In this document: piece by piece, positions 54,446 through 64,000 of the stretch
Layout: each line of letters begins with the position of its first letter
Numbering within the stretch: the first letter of the stretch is position 1
Position numbers and translations under genes: made by a program
The notes under the pieces: generated by a model
The model's input: the letters and a program-made list of their open reading frames with translations, nothing else
Database searches by the model: none
What the model was told of the DNA's origin: nothing
DNA from: Paragorgia papillata
Lineage: Eukaryota > Cnidaria > Anthozoa > Scleralcyonacea > Coralliidae
Length of the DNA stretch: 64,000 nt
NCBI GenBank assembly: GCA_035771165.1
Contig: JAWNZC010000321.1
Coordinates: forward strand, 1,153,501 to 1,217,500
Direction of reading: 5' to 3'

Positions 54446-54885
54446 CCAATCTCGTTCCCAGAGCCCACGTTCCCCACCCGGGAAACGAGAGACTCTAGGA
54501 TAATCCGTTTCAATCGTTACGTTATTGGCTGAATAGTGAGCATGAGTTGGTCTGAAGTGACCCGAAGTAGAATTAATAAAACCAAAATAACAAAGATGTC
54601 GGACGACAAGACTATCGATCGCGGCAACGTCTTCACCGTATGTGTGTAGATGCTGTAATTCGAGCTTCGCCAGCAACCCATTGACTTGTTTGGGGAAAAG
54701 TTGAACAAGGAGAACATACTATCCAGATTCCGCTCGGATATTTACGCATGCGTACCTCAACCGGAATAACAAGAATCCTGTGATTTGAAACGGATTATCC
54801 CAGAGTCTCTCCAATCTCGTTCCCAAAGCCAAATATAGTCTCTCGTTTCACGGGTGGGGAACGTGGGCTCTGGGAACGAAATTGA
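54446..54885. mobile_element. Foldback element (CCAATCTCGTTCCCAGAG ends)
   Basis: CAATCTCGTTCCCAGAGCCC on the left is mirrored by GGGCTCTGGGAACGA on the right. CCCACCCGGGAAACGAGAG and TAATCCGTTTCAA are inner arms. A fragment of the same family lies at 63130-63195. Confidence 0.7.
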
Positions 54886-54959
54886 GGCATTGGAAGAATG
54901 CCCAATGATATTTTAGTAAATTAGAATCAATCTGTAAAAAACAAGTCCTTTATGAATAA

Positions 54960-55128
54960 TTATGTCCGTGTGGTTTGGAGTTGATTCCTGCCCAACAAAT
55001 CGGAGATATCTGAAGATGAAGGAGCGAGGTTTTCCAATCTTTGAAGAATATTTTGTACTGAAGGTCTTTCTTTCGGATCCACTTTTATCATGCTTAAAAT
55101 TAAGTTATTAAGATCCATTGAGTAGCAA
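54960..55128 (-). CDS. STK16: Terminal exon of an STK16-like protein kinase (partial)
   Basis: On the minus strand a TTTACATTTCTAG acceptor opens an exon encoding [20 protein letters not shown] and [10 protein letters not shown], ending with a TTRT tail and a stop at 54960. The LxxLxxSM..VDPxxRP pattern is the last helix of the kinase C-lobe. The LExLxP ending and short tail fit STK16 (a lipid-anchored Golgi kinase of the NAK family) better than GAK or AAK1. The exon begins with the third base of a split codon. No earlier exon was found up to the window end, possibly because a hAT (55263-57808) and DIRS DNA fill the intron. It could also be a stranded fragment. Confidence 0.62.
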
Positions 55129-55262
55129 CTAGAAATGTAAAACAAATATCATGGTCAAGTAATTATTTTTAAGCGAGAGATTTTAAGGGAGGAGGCGGAA
55201 AACCTTTAGTTTGTAATAAAGTGATGCTATAAGCCCAAAATCTATCTTTACCTGTATAAATC

Positions 55263-57808
55263 CAGGGGCGGATTTAGGGTACGTCAAGCACGTCATGCGA
55301 CGTAGACAAAAATCCCAGACTAATTTCTTCATGAATTAATTAGTTGGAAAAAATTTTAAAAAATTATTTAAAATTTGAAAATTTCAAATTTTAAGAATAT
55401 TCAAATTTTTAAAAAAATTATATGAATTTTTAAATTTTTTAAATTTTCAAAAATTTCATTTTCGCGCGTATTTAGCGCTATATCGAGGAAAATTGAATAA
55501 TTCTCTGACTCAGCCCCCCTCCTCGGCTGGAGGACACTTAGTGTCTTGGTCTACTTCATGTAGCCTGAACGAAACTGTTCATACGGTAGGGATAGAGAGG
55601 GATGTCATTCACTCCATTTACAAATGTGGATAATTAGACTACGTCAAAATGGCCGTCTACGTCGAAATAACGAGCACTGATTGGACAAAGACAATAGAGG
55701 TACGTCGGAAGTAGATAGTCTACGTCGGAAGTAAAATATTTTGACGTTCTTTGGCTTTTGATTGGCTAGCAAAGGATATTTCGACGTACACGGACTACGG
55801 CAAGAGTGCAAGACTACGGCATAACTACAGAGTGGAAACGATGAATATTTGTTGAAGGCGATCTGTTGCGATTTGACAAAGAAACTCTAATCGTGTGGTT
55901 TCCTCGTGGGTCAAGAGTTTTCGGCGCAGATATTTGGCAAGACATTACATCGGGATATCGACACGGAGGCATATATTCCTCAGTATGCTAAAGCTGTTTG
56001 TTGAACGAAAGTTAAGAAACGTTGTATGGTGAGTGGATACTATCTTATCTTTAGTTCCTCAGACTTGTGCAACCGTGAAAAAGCGTAAATTATTTAAATT
56101 AGATGGGATATGTAGAGCTCGAGTATATTTATGAATAATTCATAATTATTGAGATAATGAGATGTGTTACAAATATAAGTAAGTAATCCATCACTGAATA
56201 TTATAATTAAATCTTACTGTAGCCGAAAGTTTGTAGCAATTTTAGATCAATAGCGACAGAATGTAAATCATTTTTAATATACAATTTTAAAAAAATGTAA
56301 AAATTCATTTATTAAAAAAAGGCAGCAATTAGGTTTATATATTATTTCATCATATATTATATATATATATATATATATACTGTAGAAGATGTTGTAAAAA
56401 CTTTTGGCAGAGTGCTCGATGGGAATCCAGAGCATATTATAGTTAAAGTTCAAAGACTCAACAGGTTATTATTGTTTTATATATATATATACAGTATATA
56501 TGTGAAATAGTAAAATGTACTTTAAACAAAACAATTTTCTAGGCTATATCTGAGCTAGCATATTCATCTCTTCTCTATACTAACAATGTTATATTAAGTT
56601 AATATAACAGTAAATACCTTCTTGGGCTTATTATGCAACATCGATAATTTAGATGTTGTGTAGTGGGCTCGAGGTGGTATATATTGTCCATAGTTTGTTA
56701 AGTATTAATTATTAATGTATACACCCAACAAGCAAATTTTGAATTTTGCTTTCTTGTAGATTCCCCATCACCGTAAATTATTATTTTCTTCTTTCATATC
56801 TATTTGTACTATCTATATTATCTTGCAATGAAATAAAGTATTTATATATACAGTATATATATATTTCTGGGGGGGGGGGGGGAAGAGAAAAAAAAGTACT
56901 TGGTAGTTACTAGTTAGTATGTATGAGTATGACTTGGAATGATGTAGAGAGGTGAGCTTCTCTATATGTCCATGAAATGTCCCATGTGGTCTTTTGATAC
57001 TAAAATGACTTCTAATCAGACAGTCTCTGGCTGGATAGAGGTATTAAGGCAAGTATCTGGTGCCTCAAAACCAGACAACTCAGGGTAAATAAGGGGTAAA
57101 GTATTAGTTAAGATGACTAGGATGATGTAGAGAGATAAGCTCCTCTATGTCCATGAAATGTCCTATATGGTCTATTCATAATTCTTCTTCTAATCAGACA
57201 GTATCTGGTGCCTCGAAACCAGACAGCTCAGGGTAGATAAGGGGTAAAGTATTAAGTAGTTAAGAATTAAGATGACTAGGATGATGTAGAGAGATAAGCT
57301 CCTCTATGCCCATGAAATGTCCTATATGGTCTATTCATAATGCTTCTTCTAATCAGACAGTGTCTGGCTAGTATGTGTTAAGGCTAGTATCTGGTGCCCC
57401 AAGACCAGACAGCTTGGCAGCTAAGGGATTGCACTTGCAGCAAGTGGCTGCAATTGACCTTACAAAATATGTTGGAGCCTTGGCTGTCCATGTTGGATTC
57501 ACTGTACAACAGTGATTCATAGGCATGCTGATGAGCTCTGACATGGAGCAAAACAGTCCTAAAAAGTTGTCTCCAATAATGATAAAAAAAATACAAAAGC
57601 ACAAGTCCTTAAAAAATCATAAAATGTTGTATAAAAAACACAAGTTAAAACTGTAAGATTTTGCTAAATAGTCTTGCCAGAATGCAGGAAATGCCATTTC
57701 AGGGAACCAAATTTTAAAAATTTTCCAGGGGGGCATGCCCCCGGACCCCCCTAGAAATAATATTTCCGGGTTTTGACGTACTCTGAAAAATTCCTGGATC
57801 CGCCCCTG
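55263..57808. mobile_element. hAT element, 2.5 kb, exact 8-bp duplication, no transposase
   Basis: CAGGGGCGGATTTAGG starts the left end; the right end reads CCTGGATCCGCCCCTG. TATAAATC is duplicated exactly at 55255-55262 and 57809-57816. Subterminal GGGGGGCATGCCCCCGG lies near 57730. The interior has AT-rich AAATTTT runs (55330-55460), (AT)n at about 56350 and a direct repeat of about 160-185 bp (units starting near 56940, 57124, 57284). No transposase frame is intact. It sits within or beside the STK16-like gene. Confidence 0.85.
56935..57400. repeat. Three direct repeats (GATGTAGAGAG) inside the hAT
   Basis: Each unit carries GATGTAGAGAGATAAGCTCC, CATGAAATGTCCTATATGG, CTTCTAATCAGACAGT and CTGGTGCC..AAACCAGACA. 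Steps are about 184 and 160 bp. Confidence 0.75.
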
Positions 57809-57816
57809 TATAAATC

Positions 57817-58442
57817 TACACTTTATTTATAGTGTTTCTGTAAAAGAGTTTTTGAATTTGCGTCAACCGTCAATTTCTATGGCCTATTGAAGTTACATTG
57901 TGGGACCTTGCTTAGGTCTACCATAATGTATAATGATAATGTATAATGAATGCGTATAATGATCTATTTAACGTCGTAAGCACAGGATGTGGTCGCCCAA
58001 TCATCCGAGCCAGGGGCTCATGTTAAAAGTGCACAACATAAGCTAAGACCTAAGTGTTGATTTTACGGAGGGAGGGAAACCGCAGAACCCTGCGAAAAAC
58101 CCTCGAAGCACAGGAGAGACCAACTAAACTGTACTCACATGAAATTCAAGTTCGAGACGCCTTGTGACGCCACGTACAGTACTTGCAATTTTGCCATTTC
58201 GGCGTGCTAGTATAGTCAAGTAGCTTCAACTTGTAGTTGGCCTTTATGACATCAAAATTTAGCAGGAAACTGCCCTCCGTACATCAAAATCATACCGTTA
58301 TGCAAATTTAAAATGGTGGTATAAAATACATGAATGATATTTATCTCACGTTTTTCGAGCATTACATTTAAACGTAATTAATTTACAAGTAATTCATTTT
58401 TTTACTTAAGCACATGGCATAAAAATTTTGATTGTATTTTGA
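57817..58442. other. Intergenic, nothing recognised
   Basis: Neither strand shows a kinase exon or an element boundary. TGTATAATGATAATGTATAA is a small local duplication near 57927-57950. Confidence 0.3.
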
Positions 58443-58925
58443 AGAACACTTAAAATACTCATTAATAATTCATGATGAAAATTCAAAAGAAATCAATACC
58501 GTAGCAGTGGTTGTAAATCGGATACAGCATCGTCCTGATTTACATAAACTTTAGCTTCGATTTTCTCGGCTAAAACAGACCGTATCCCCAAAATAGTTGG
58601 TGAACTTGATTACTTAGATGCATTTGTATTTAAGAAATATACAGCATTCGCATCCGAGCTGTATCTGATTTACTACGGCTCGCTTGCAGCTCGCCTTGTA
58701 AATCAGATACAGATCGGCTGCTCATGCTGTATCTATTACTTATCAAATTCATTAATAATTCATGAAGAAAATTCAAAAGAAATGGATTTTAATCAATATC
58801 TGTAAATCGCATACAGATTCGTCCTGATTCGCAGCCGACTTGTATCTGATTTACTACGGCTCGCTTGCAGCTCGCCATGTAAATCACATACAGATCAGCT
58901 GCTCATGCTTTATCTATTACTTAAA
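58443..58925. repeat. Dispersed repeat, fuller copy
   Basis: 58443-58622 matches 17160-17335. It continues with two related blocks (about 58660-58740 and 58840-58920) that share CTGTATCTGATTTACTACGG and CTCGCTTGCAGCTCGCC, each containing inverted GTAAATCAGATACAG words. Confidence 0.65.
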
Positions 58926-59746
58926 ATAATAAAAAATTACTTTTACATGCCGTTCACATCTTAGACCTGTTTTAGACGGCGTGCTAGTTACGAACCTAAT
59001 AATAAGTCGAGATGACTCAGATGTATTTAGCACGGCAGCCAATTTATACGGCAACCAAATGGGTCGCACCAAATACCGTTTTGTGAACTATAAACCTAAT
59101 ACAGAAAACAAATTTTAACTAGAAATACATTAATGCAAACCCCTCGTGTTCATTGTTTATTATTATTAATCACTCTGTTTTCAATCCCAGGGGCGTACCA
59201 CTGAACCTTAAATTATGTTGGTTACTCCAGACAAAGGAATTGCATATTTTTTTACCCTGTTTCACACAAAATGGCTAAAAATGGTACCCTGTTCCAAACT
59301 GAAAGAAATTAGGAGTAAATGACTGCCAGCATATAAGAACACACCTTGCACCAGATCAAAAGTGTGATAATTATTACACCGATACCCTGTTCCAAACTAA
59401 AAATGGCAAAAATGAAAACCATTCCCTTTCCAGTGGCACATCCCTGTATAGTCAATATATGGGAGTCCCGTACCTCTCATTGTAGCATACCAGTACAAAT
59501 TATATTGTCTGTTTGCACAAAATACAATATTTTGACAACCCAGTTGTATTGCTGTTTAATTGGCTTATCATACCACAGCAAGTATGCGACTATTGCAACC
59601 AGAATTTTTTCAGCTTTAGGTAAACAGTACCTCGAACAGTACTGCAGATAAATGCCCCACTCCCAGGCATCAACAAAAGTTTGCAAATGCCTGACATTGT
59701 TCCAGGGAGGAATAGCTAGGCATTACTCCAATTGATGAATTTATAA
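58926..59746. other. Intergenic, local AAATGG repeat
   Basis: ACCCTGTT(C/T)..AAA and AAAATGGCTAAAAATGGTACC variants near 59255-59430 suggest a diverged tandem repeat. No exon was found. Confidence 0.3.
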
Positions 59747-60129
59747 TAACTACTTAATAACCGAGAGTGAGGTCTTTACGGTAAAATATTAAACGGAGGT
59801 CTTGCTGTATTGACCGAGCGATAGCGAGGTTAATACGCTCAAGACTGAGATTTAATATATGACCATTCGCAGACGAATAGCAAGCTTGTTGCTGCCCCTG
59901 TTGCTGCAAAAGCACAATTCAAGATAGCCCTTCACAAGTAAGCAGCCCTTTCGTGGACAGCTCTCCCATAGTGCCTCCAATGTACGTAAGCGAACTTGGG
60001 GAAACAAGTGGAACCAAAAAGATTCCTCAAAACAAAAAAAACAACAATCGCATCAGCAACCGAGGCTTCAATGAGGGGTGGTAGGAGCTGACTATGCCCT
60101 TCCACATCTAACTCAACAAACAGACACCA

Positions 60130-61400
60130 ATGACAGCAGGACTATTAGTACATTTTCAAAAAAACTGGAAAACAATTACGAACGACCCATGGATCCTCCA
60201 AACAATATCAGGCTAATTCAAAATGGAGGGCCTAACGTTACTACGGTCTACTCTACGGGAGAACGATTACATGATGAAATTGGACCTCAAGGACGCTTAT
60301 TATTCAATTCCAGTACCGAAAGAGCACAGGAAGTATCTGCGCTTCATATTCGACAATGTAACATACGAATTGCAATGCCTACCGTTCGGCCTCTCTTCAG
60401 CTCCATGGACTTTCACCAAAGTCTTGAAACCAGTAATTGCATTGCTGAGGAAACGAGGACGGCGTGTGATCATTTACCTCGACGACTTATTGTTGGTGCA
60501 TCAGGACCCAGATGATCTAATGCGATTGTTCAAGGAAGTATGTCAACTGCTCAGCGACCTGGGTTTCATCATCAAGAAGGAGAAATGCTCAACGATTCCA
60601 CTCCAATCTCTTGTCTTTCTTGGTGCACTTCTGAATTCGGTGAACATGACAATGGCAGTACCACTAACAAAATTGCAGTCAATGAAGAAGAAAACAGTGT
60701 GCACTCTCCAGGAACTGTCCTCTCTGTTAGGTCGAATGACCCAAGTGTCCAAGATAGGAGTGGAAACTGCACCCTTACACTACAGGGCATTGCAACAACT
60801 ACATATCAAGTCCCTCCACAAGTATGGAATCCTGGCCTGGAAAAGCAGGTCACCCTGTCCTTGGAAGCCCCAGCCGATCTAGAGTGGTGGACATCTCCAA
60901 AGCTGATGCAAGAGAACAGCACTCCAATAGTCGAACCTATGTACAACATCACAATTCAGACAGATGCACCCTGTCTCGGTTGGGGAGCAGTATGTCAAGG
61001 CACCAGAACTGGGGGACATTGGAGCAAAGGCTCATATCAACTTCTTGGAGCTGAAAGCGGCTTACCTAGCCATTCAATCATACCTGGACACTTGTCAACT
61101 GACAGGGAGTCGTATTCTACTACAAATGGACAACTCAACGGCTGTAGCTTACATCAACAAACGAGGGGGGACCAAGTCTGGACATATGGAAGTTATGTCA
61201 GTCCAAAAAGATAACCCTATTGGCACAACACCTGCCAGGAATACAGAATACAGAAGCGGACGCCGAATCACGTCAAATGAACGACACGATAGAATGGACA
61301 ATGGACGGACAGCTGTTATTACACGCCGAAAGTAGATCTCTTTGCATCCAGACTGAACCACCAACTACCGTTATATGTAGCACGTCGCCCGGATCCCGGA
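60130..61400 (+). pseudogene. DIRS reverse transcriptase / RNase H, frameshifted
   Basis: The reverse transcriptase copies element RNA into DNA and RNase H removes the template. The frame at 60223-60882 holds LDLKDAYYSIPVPKEH, LPFGLSSAPWTFTKVLKP and the catalytic YLDD (60475-60486). The frame shifts near 60840 (LEAPADLEWWTSPKLM) and returns near 61020 for FLELKAAYLAIQSYLD and LQMDNSTAVAYINKRGG. A third shift gives HLPGIQNTEADAESRQMND from 61226. The start before 60223 (HFQKNWKTITNDPW) is in another frame. At least three frameshifts are present. Confidence 0.85.
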
Positions 61401-61403
61401 TCA

Positions 61404-62660
61404 ATGGCAATAGATGCATTCACAATGAAGTGGAGTCAGTGGACATCATTCATACATCCTCCAATTATACTACTGAAAAGAGTGCTAATCAAACTTCGTC
61501 TGGACAAGGCAACAGCCTTGGTGATAGCACCAGCATGGATAGCACAGCCGTGGTATCCCATGCTCCTGGAAATGTTAGTCGACTTTCCTACTCTGCGCCC
61601 AACATCGAAGAAAACAATTTCTCTTCCATTCAACCAAGGAGCTGTGCACCCATTATGGAAGACTCTAGCTCTGGCTGTATGAGCTCTTTCAGGAGACGAA
61701 TGCAAACAACAGGCATTTCAGAAACAGTGTGTGAAGTCCTCTTGGCATCGTGGAGAAACAGTACCAAAAAACGGTACGAAGGCCCTTGGAAGATCTGGGC
61801 TGTCTGGTGTATTGAAAGGAACAAATGTCCTTTTTCAGCACCTGTGAGGGATATTCTAGATTTTCTCACTTTCCAGTTCCAAGAAAGAGATTTAGCATAC
61901 CGAACAATCGGAGTTTACAAATTATGCATATCCCAGTTTCATGACCAAATTGATGGCCAATCAATTGGAAATCTACCGATAGTAACGAGATTCATGAAAG
62001 GAATTTTCGAATTACGACCATCAAAACCAAAAATTCCTACCACCTGGTCAGTAGGTAGTGTCGTTGTCTTTCTTCAAGAAATGGATCCTGTCGAAAAGTT
62101 ATCACTTCAGGATTTATCCTTGAAGCTAGTTATGTTACTGGCTCTAACATCTGCAGCTCGGGTGCACAAACTGATAGCATTAAACCTGGTTAATGTTATC
62201 ATAAAACAGAATAGCTGGAGATTCTGTCTTTCATCACATGTCTACCTGTAGAATTCCAGACGAAATCATCCAGGAAGGGCAATATCCTTCGAGGCTTATC
62301 CTGATGACCCCAGGGTATGTGTTGTCAAGTGCCTGAAAGAATATGTCAAGCAAATAGCAGACATTAGAGAAGATGAACAACAACTTCTTATTTCCTACAA
62401 AGCACCTCACAAAGCAATTGGCACTCAGACACTGTCAAGATGGTTGCGTACAGTTCTTACTCTCTCAGGGGTTTCCGAGCGATACACAGGACACTCGATA
62501 AGATCAGCATCGACATCTGAACTCTGGTCTACCAATGGAATTAATACTCAAGGCAGCTGATTGGTCATCAGCATCAGTTTTCAAGAAACATTATTATAAA
62601 CAAACCGAACAAACATTTGCGCATAATGTGTTCCATTTGGCTAATTCTACATGGTCAATA
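61404..62660 (+). pseudogene. DIRS tyrosine recombinase, frameshifted
   Basis: This enzyme integrates circular DIRS DNA without target duplication. The linker (DAFTMKWSQWTSFIHPPI, 61404-61682) precedes the recombinase beginning around RRMQTTGISETVCEVLL. Its catalytic Arg is in TSAARVHKL (62159-62161), HxxR in TGHSIRSAS (His 62492-62494, Arg 62501-62503), and the nucleophile Tyr in FKKHYYKQTE (62592-62597). The frame breaks near 62245 and again near 62530, so the residues are all present but not in one frame. Confidence 0.82.
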
Positions 62661-63129
62661 TTATTGTTAATAAAGTTGAAATTTCTGTTTATGCCAACTA
62701 CTGTGTTGTAGTAAGGCTTCGTAATCTGTACCAGTATTGTGAGTATCAGTCGGAGAAGGTACGAAGGAGAAAATAAATTTCCCAGGAGGGACTCACCCGA
62801 CGGGGAGATGTAGTTCTCCGAGGTACCCATATTAAGTTTTTAGCGCATGTGCGCCTTCATCCTCTGATAGAGTGCAAGCTGAGGTGTTGTAGTAAGAAAA
62901 ACACAAAGGGTGGGGGTGGCAAAGGATTTTCCACTGGATGGGGACCCAGTATTGCTCCTATCAGTCTTCGAAGGTCCTTCCGCTGCTGGCCGCGGATCTG
63001 CACCAGTATTGCTCCTATCAGTCTTCGAAGGTCCTCGGAGACTACATCTCCCCGTCAGGTGAGTCCCTCCGGGGAAATTTAATTTCTAGCCTATAAAGAT
63101 TTTTTTCTTCTCCGAACTTTTGTACTCAA

Positions 63130-63195
63130 ACCAATCTCGTTCCCAGAGCCCACGTTCCTAACCCGGGAAACGAGAGACTCTGGGAACGAGATTGT
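63130..63195. repeat. Fragment of the CAATCTCGTTCCCAGAG foldback
   Basis: CCAATCTCGTTCCCAGAGCC and CTCTGGGAACGAGATTG face each other over about 65 bp, the same family as 54446-54885. Confidence 0.7.
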
Positions 63196-63640
63196 ACTCA
63201 AACTCGAACGAAAATGATGTTTTTGACGTACCCTTTTAACCACCATCACCCCACGGATCCCCGACATGGTCTCCGTTGATCATTACATATAAATATATAA
63301 ATAAATAATGAGTGATGTTCATGACAATAGCACAGCTGAATTATCTAGTAAAAACTTTAACATCTTACGTAAATGTAGAAGTAAATTTGAATGTTTACTT
63401 ACGAGATGTTTTATATTAGGGATATCAAGCCTTCACTTAATGTACAATCGGACTCGATTAGCACCAAACTTTTTATATAATTGATTAGATTAGTGTATGT
63501 TTTTAATTGTTTTATCTTTTAATTTTATTAATTTATACTTTTTAGCTCTGAATATAATTATTGTAATCACTATAAATATTCCGAACACTTTGATTTTTAC
63601 AGGTATTTTGAGTTGAAAATGACGTTATAGGTTCGTCGAA
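63196..63640. other. Intergenic, AT-rich
   Basis: No exon was found. From about 63600 the sequence ATGACGTTATAGGTTCGTCGAAACGTT, read in two halves, resembles the retroelement end at 50840-50870. Confidence 0.3.
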
Positions 63641-63654
63641 ACGTTGTCACTTTT

Positions 63655-63687
63655 TTAATAAAATGTTTTTATCGTTTAATTTTGTCT

Positions 63688-63760
<73 letters not shown>

Positions 63761-63930
63761 TATAAGTGGGCTTACCTCAAATGTTGATGGTCGCTACTGT
63801 CAGTTTTCACCAGCGTGAAACTGACAGTAGCGACCATCAACATTTGAGGTAAGCCCACTTATAGTATATTCGCTCTATCGTTACGGTATTGAGCACTTTT
63901 CAACATTTTCGCGAACAACACTTCGTTTGT

Positions 63931-63975
<45 letters not shown>
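63655..63975. mobile_element. (TA)n-bounded palindrome, second copy
   Basis: Two long (AT)n runs (63690-63758 and 63937-63972) bound a hairpin with arms ACTATAAGTGGGCTTACCTC and CTACTGTCAGTTTTCAC / GTGAAACTGACAGTAG. The right flank (CGCTCTATCG, AACATTTTCGCGAACAACAC) matches, inverted, the left flank of 19515-19768. Confidence 0.8.
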
Positions 63976-63979
<4 letters not shown>

Positions 63980-64000
63980 AATGGATCCTCCAAAACGCCA

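Larger units (their letters stand above)
59747..63110 (+). mobile_element. DIRS-type retrotransposon, degenerate
   Basis: It shows the order capsid-like remnant, reverse transcriptase, RNase H, and tyrosine recombinase (YR). Ends are inverted and split rather than long terminal repeats: 62745-62830 (GGAGGGACTCACCCGACGGG) and, inverted, 63035-63110 (CCCCGTCAGGTGAGTCCCTC). CAGTATTGCTCCTATCAGTC is duplicated at 62949 and 63005. The left end abuts half of a palindromic MITE (59747-59870), so it may be truncated there. Several frameshifts make it inactive. Confidence 0.85.

Noticed and set aside
57368..57604. 78-codon minus-strand frame with Cys-rich segment
   Set aside because: Lies across the direct repeat and right half of a hAT element, with no transposase motif.

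Overview
The window is animal nuclear DNA: AT-rich, intron-containing and dominated by transposable elements and tandem repeats. Spliced genes with GT-AG introns, DIRS and LINE retroelements, and many MITEs (non-autonomous DNA transposons) rule out a prokaryote or virus. The repeat content (hAT ends containing CAGGGGCGGAT, Tc1/mariner-like CCATATTTCCTC ends, TTAA-flanked elements, DIRS) is what I associate with cnidarians such as corals and anemones. That placement is inference. Only about 2.6 kb of the 64 kb is protein coding that I can defend.

Genes, left to right. (1) The last two exons of an unrecognised minus-strand gene (341-925). (2) A complete UNC50 homologue on the plus strand (UNC50-A, 7 exons, 2586-20426). 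(3) A second complete UNC50 homologue in tandem (UNC50-B, 7 exons, 28012-39172). (4) A complete ubiquitin-conjugating enzyme UBE2T on the plus strand (6 exons, 45184-51439). (5) The terminal exon of a minus-strand kinase that looks like STK16 (54960-55128). The two UNC50 genes have identical exon lengths (164/26/66/121/146/99/137 nt) and phases, both encode 252 residues, and are about 62% identical by my hand alignment. They are therefore an old tandem duplication in which both copies stayed intact.

The rest is mobile and repetitive. UNC50-A intron 1 starts with a six-core palindromic satellite (about 363 bp period) that repeats CRE-like TGACGTCA sites. Dispersed copies of the same satellite lie elsewhere in both UNC50 genes. 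At least four hAT-type elements have exact 8-bp target-site duplications (TSDs). Four elements ending in TAG...CTA have 9-bp TSDs and look Mutator-like. Several MITEs are flanked by TTAA. Three LINE remnants lie between and inside the UNC50 genes. UNC50-B intron 1 carries a compound tetranucleotide array and a 21-bp minisatellite. A 2.3-kb array of a 17-bp unit separates UNC50-B from UBE2T and is interrupted by foldback elements. A frameshifted DIRS retrotransposon (reverse transcriptase, RNase H, tyrosine recombinase, inverted 3' repeats) occupies 59.9-63.1 kb.

UNC50 and STK16 are both Golgi-associated in other animals, while UBE2T is a nuclear DNA-repair enzyme. I see no evidence that the genes form one pathway. 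They look like ordinary neighbours in a repeat-rich region.
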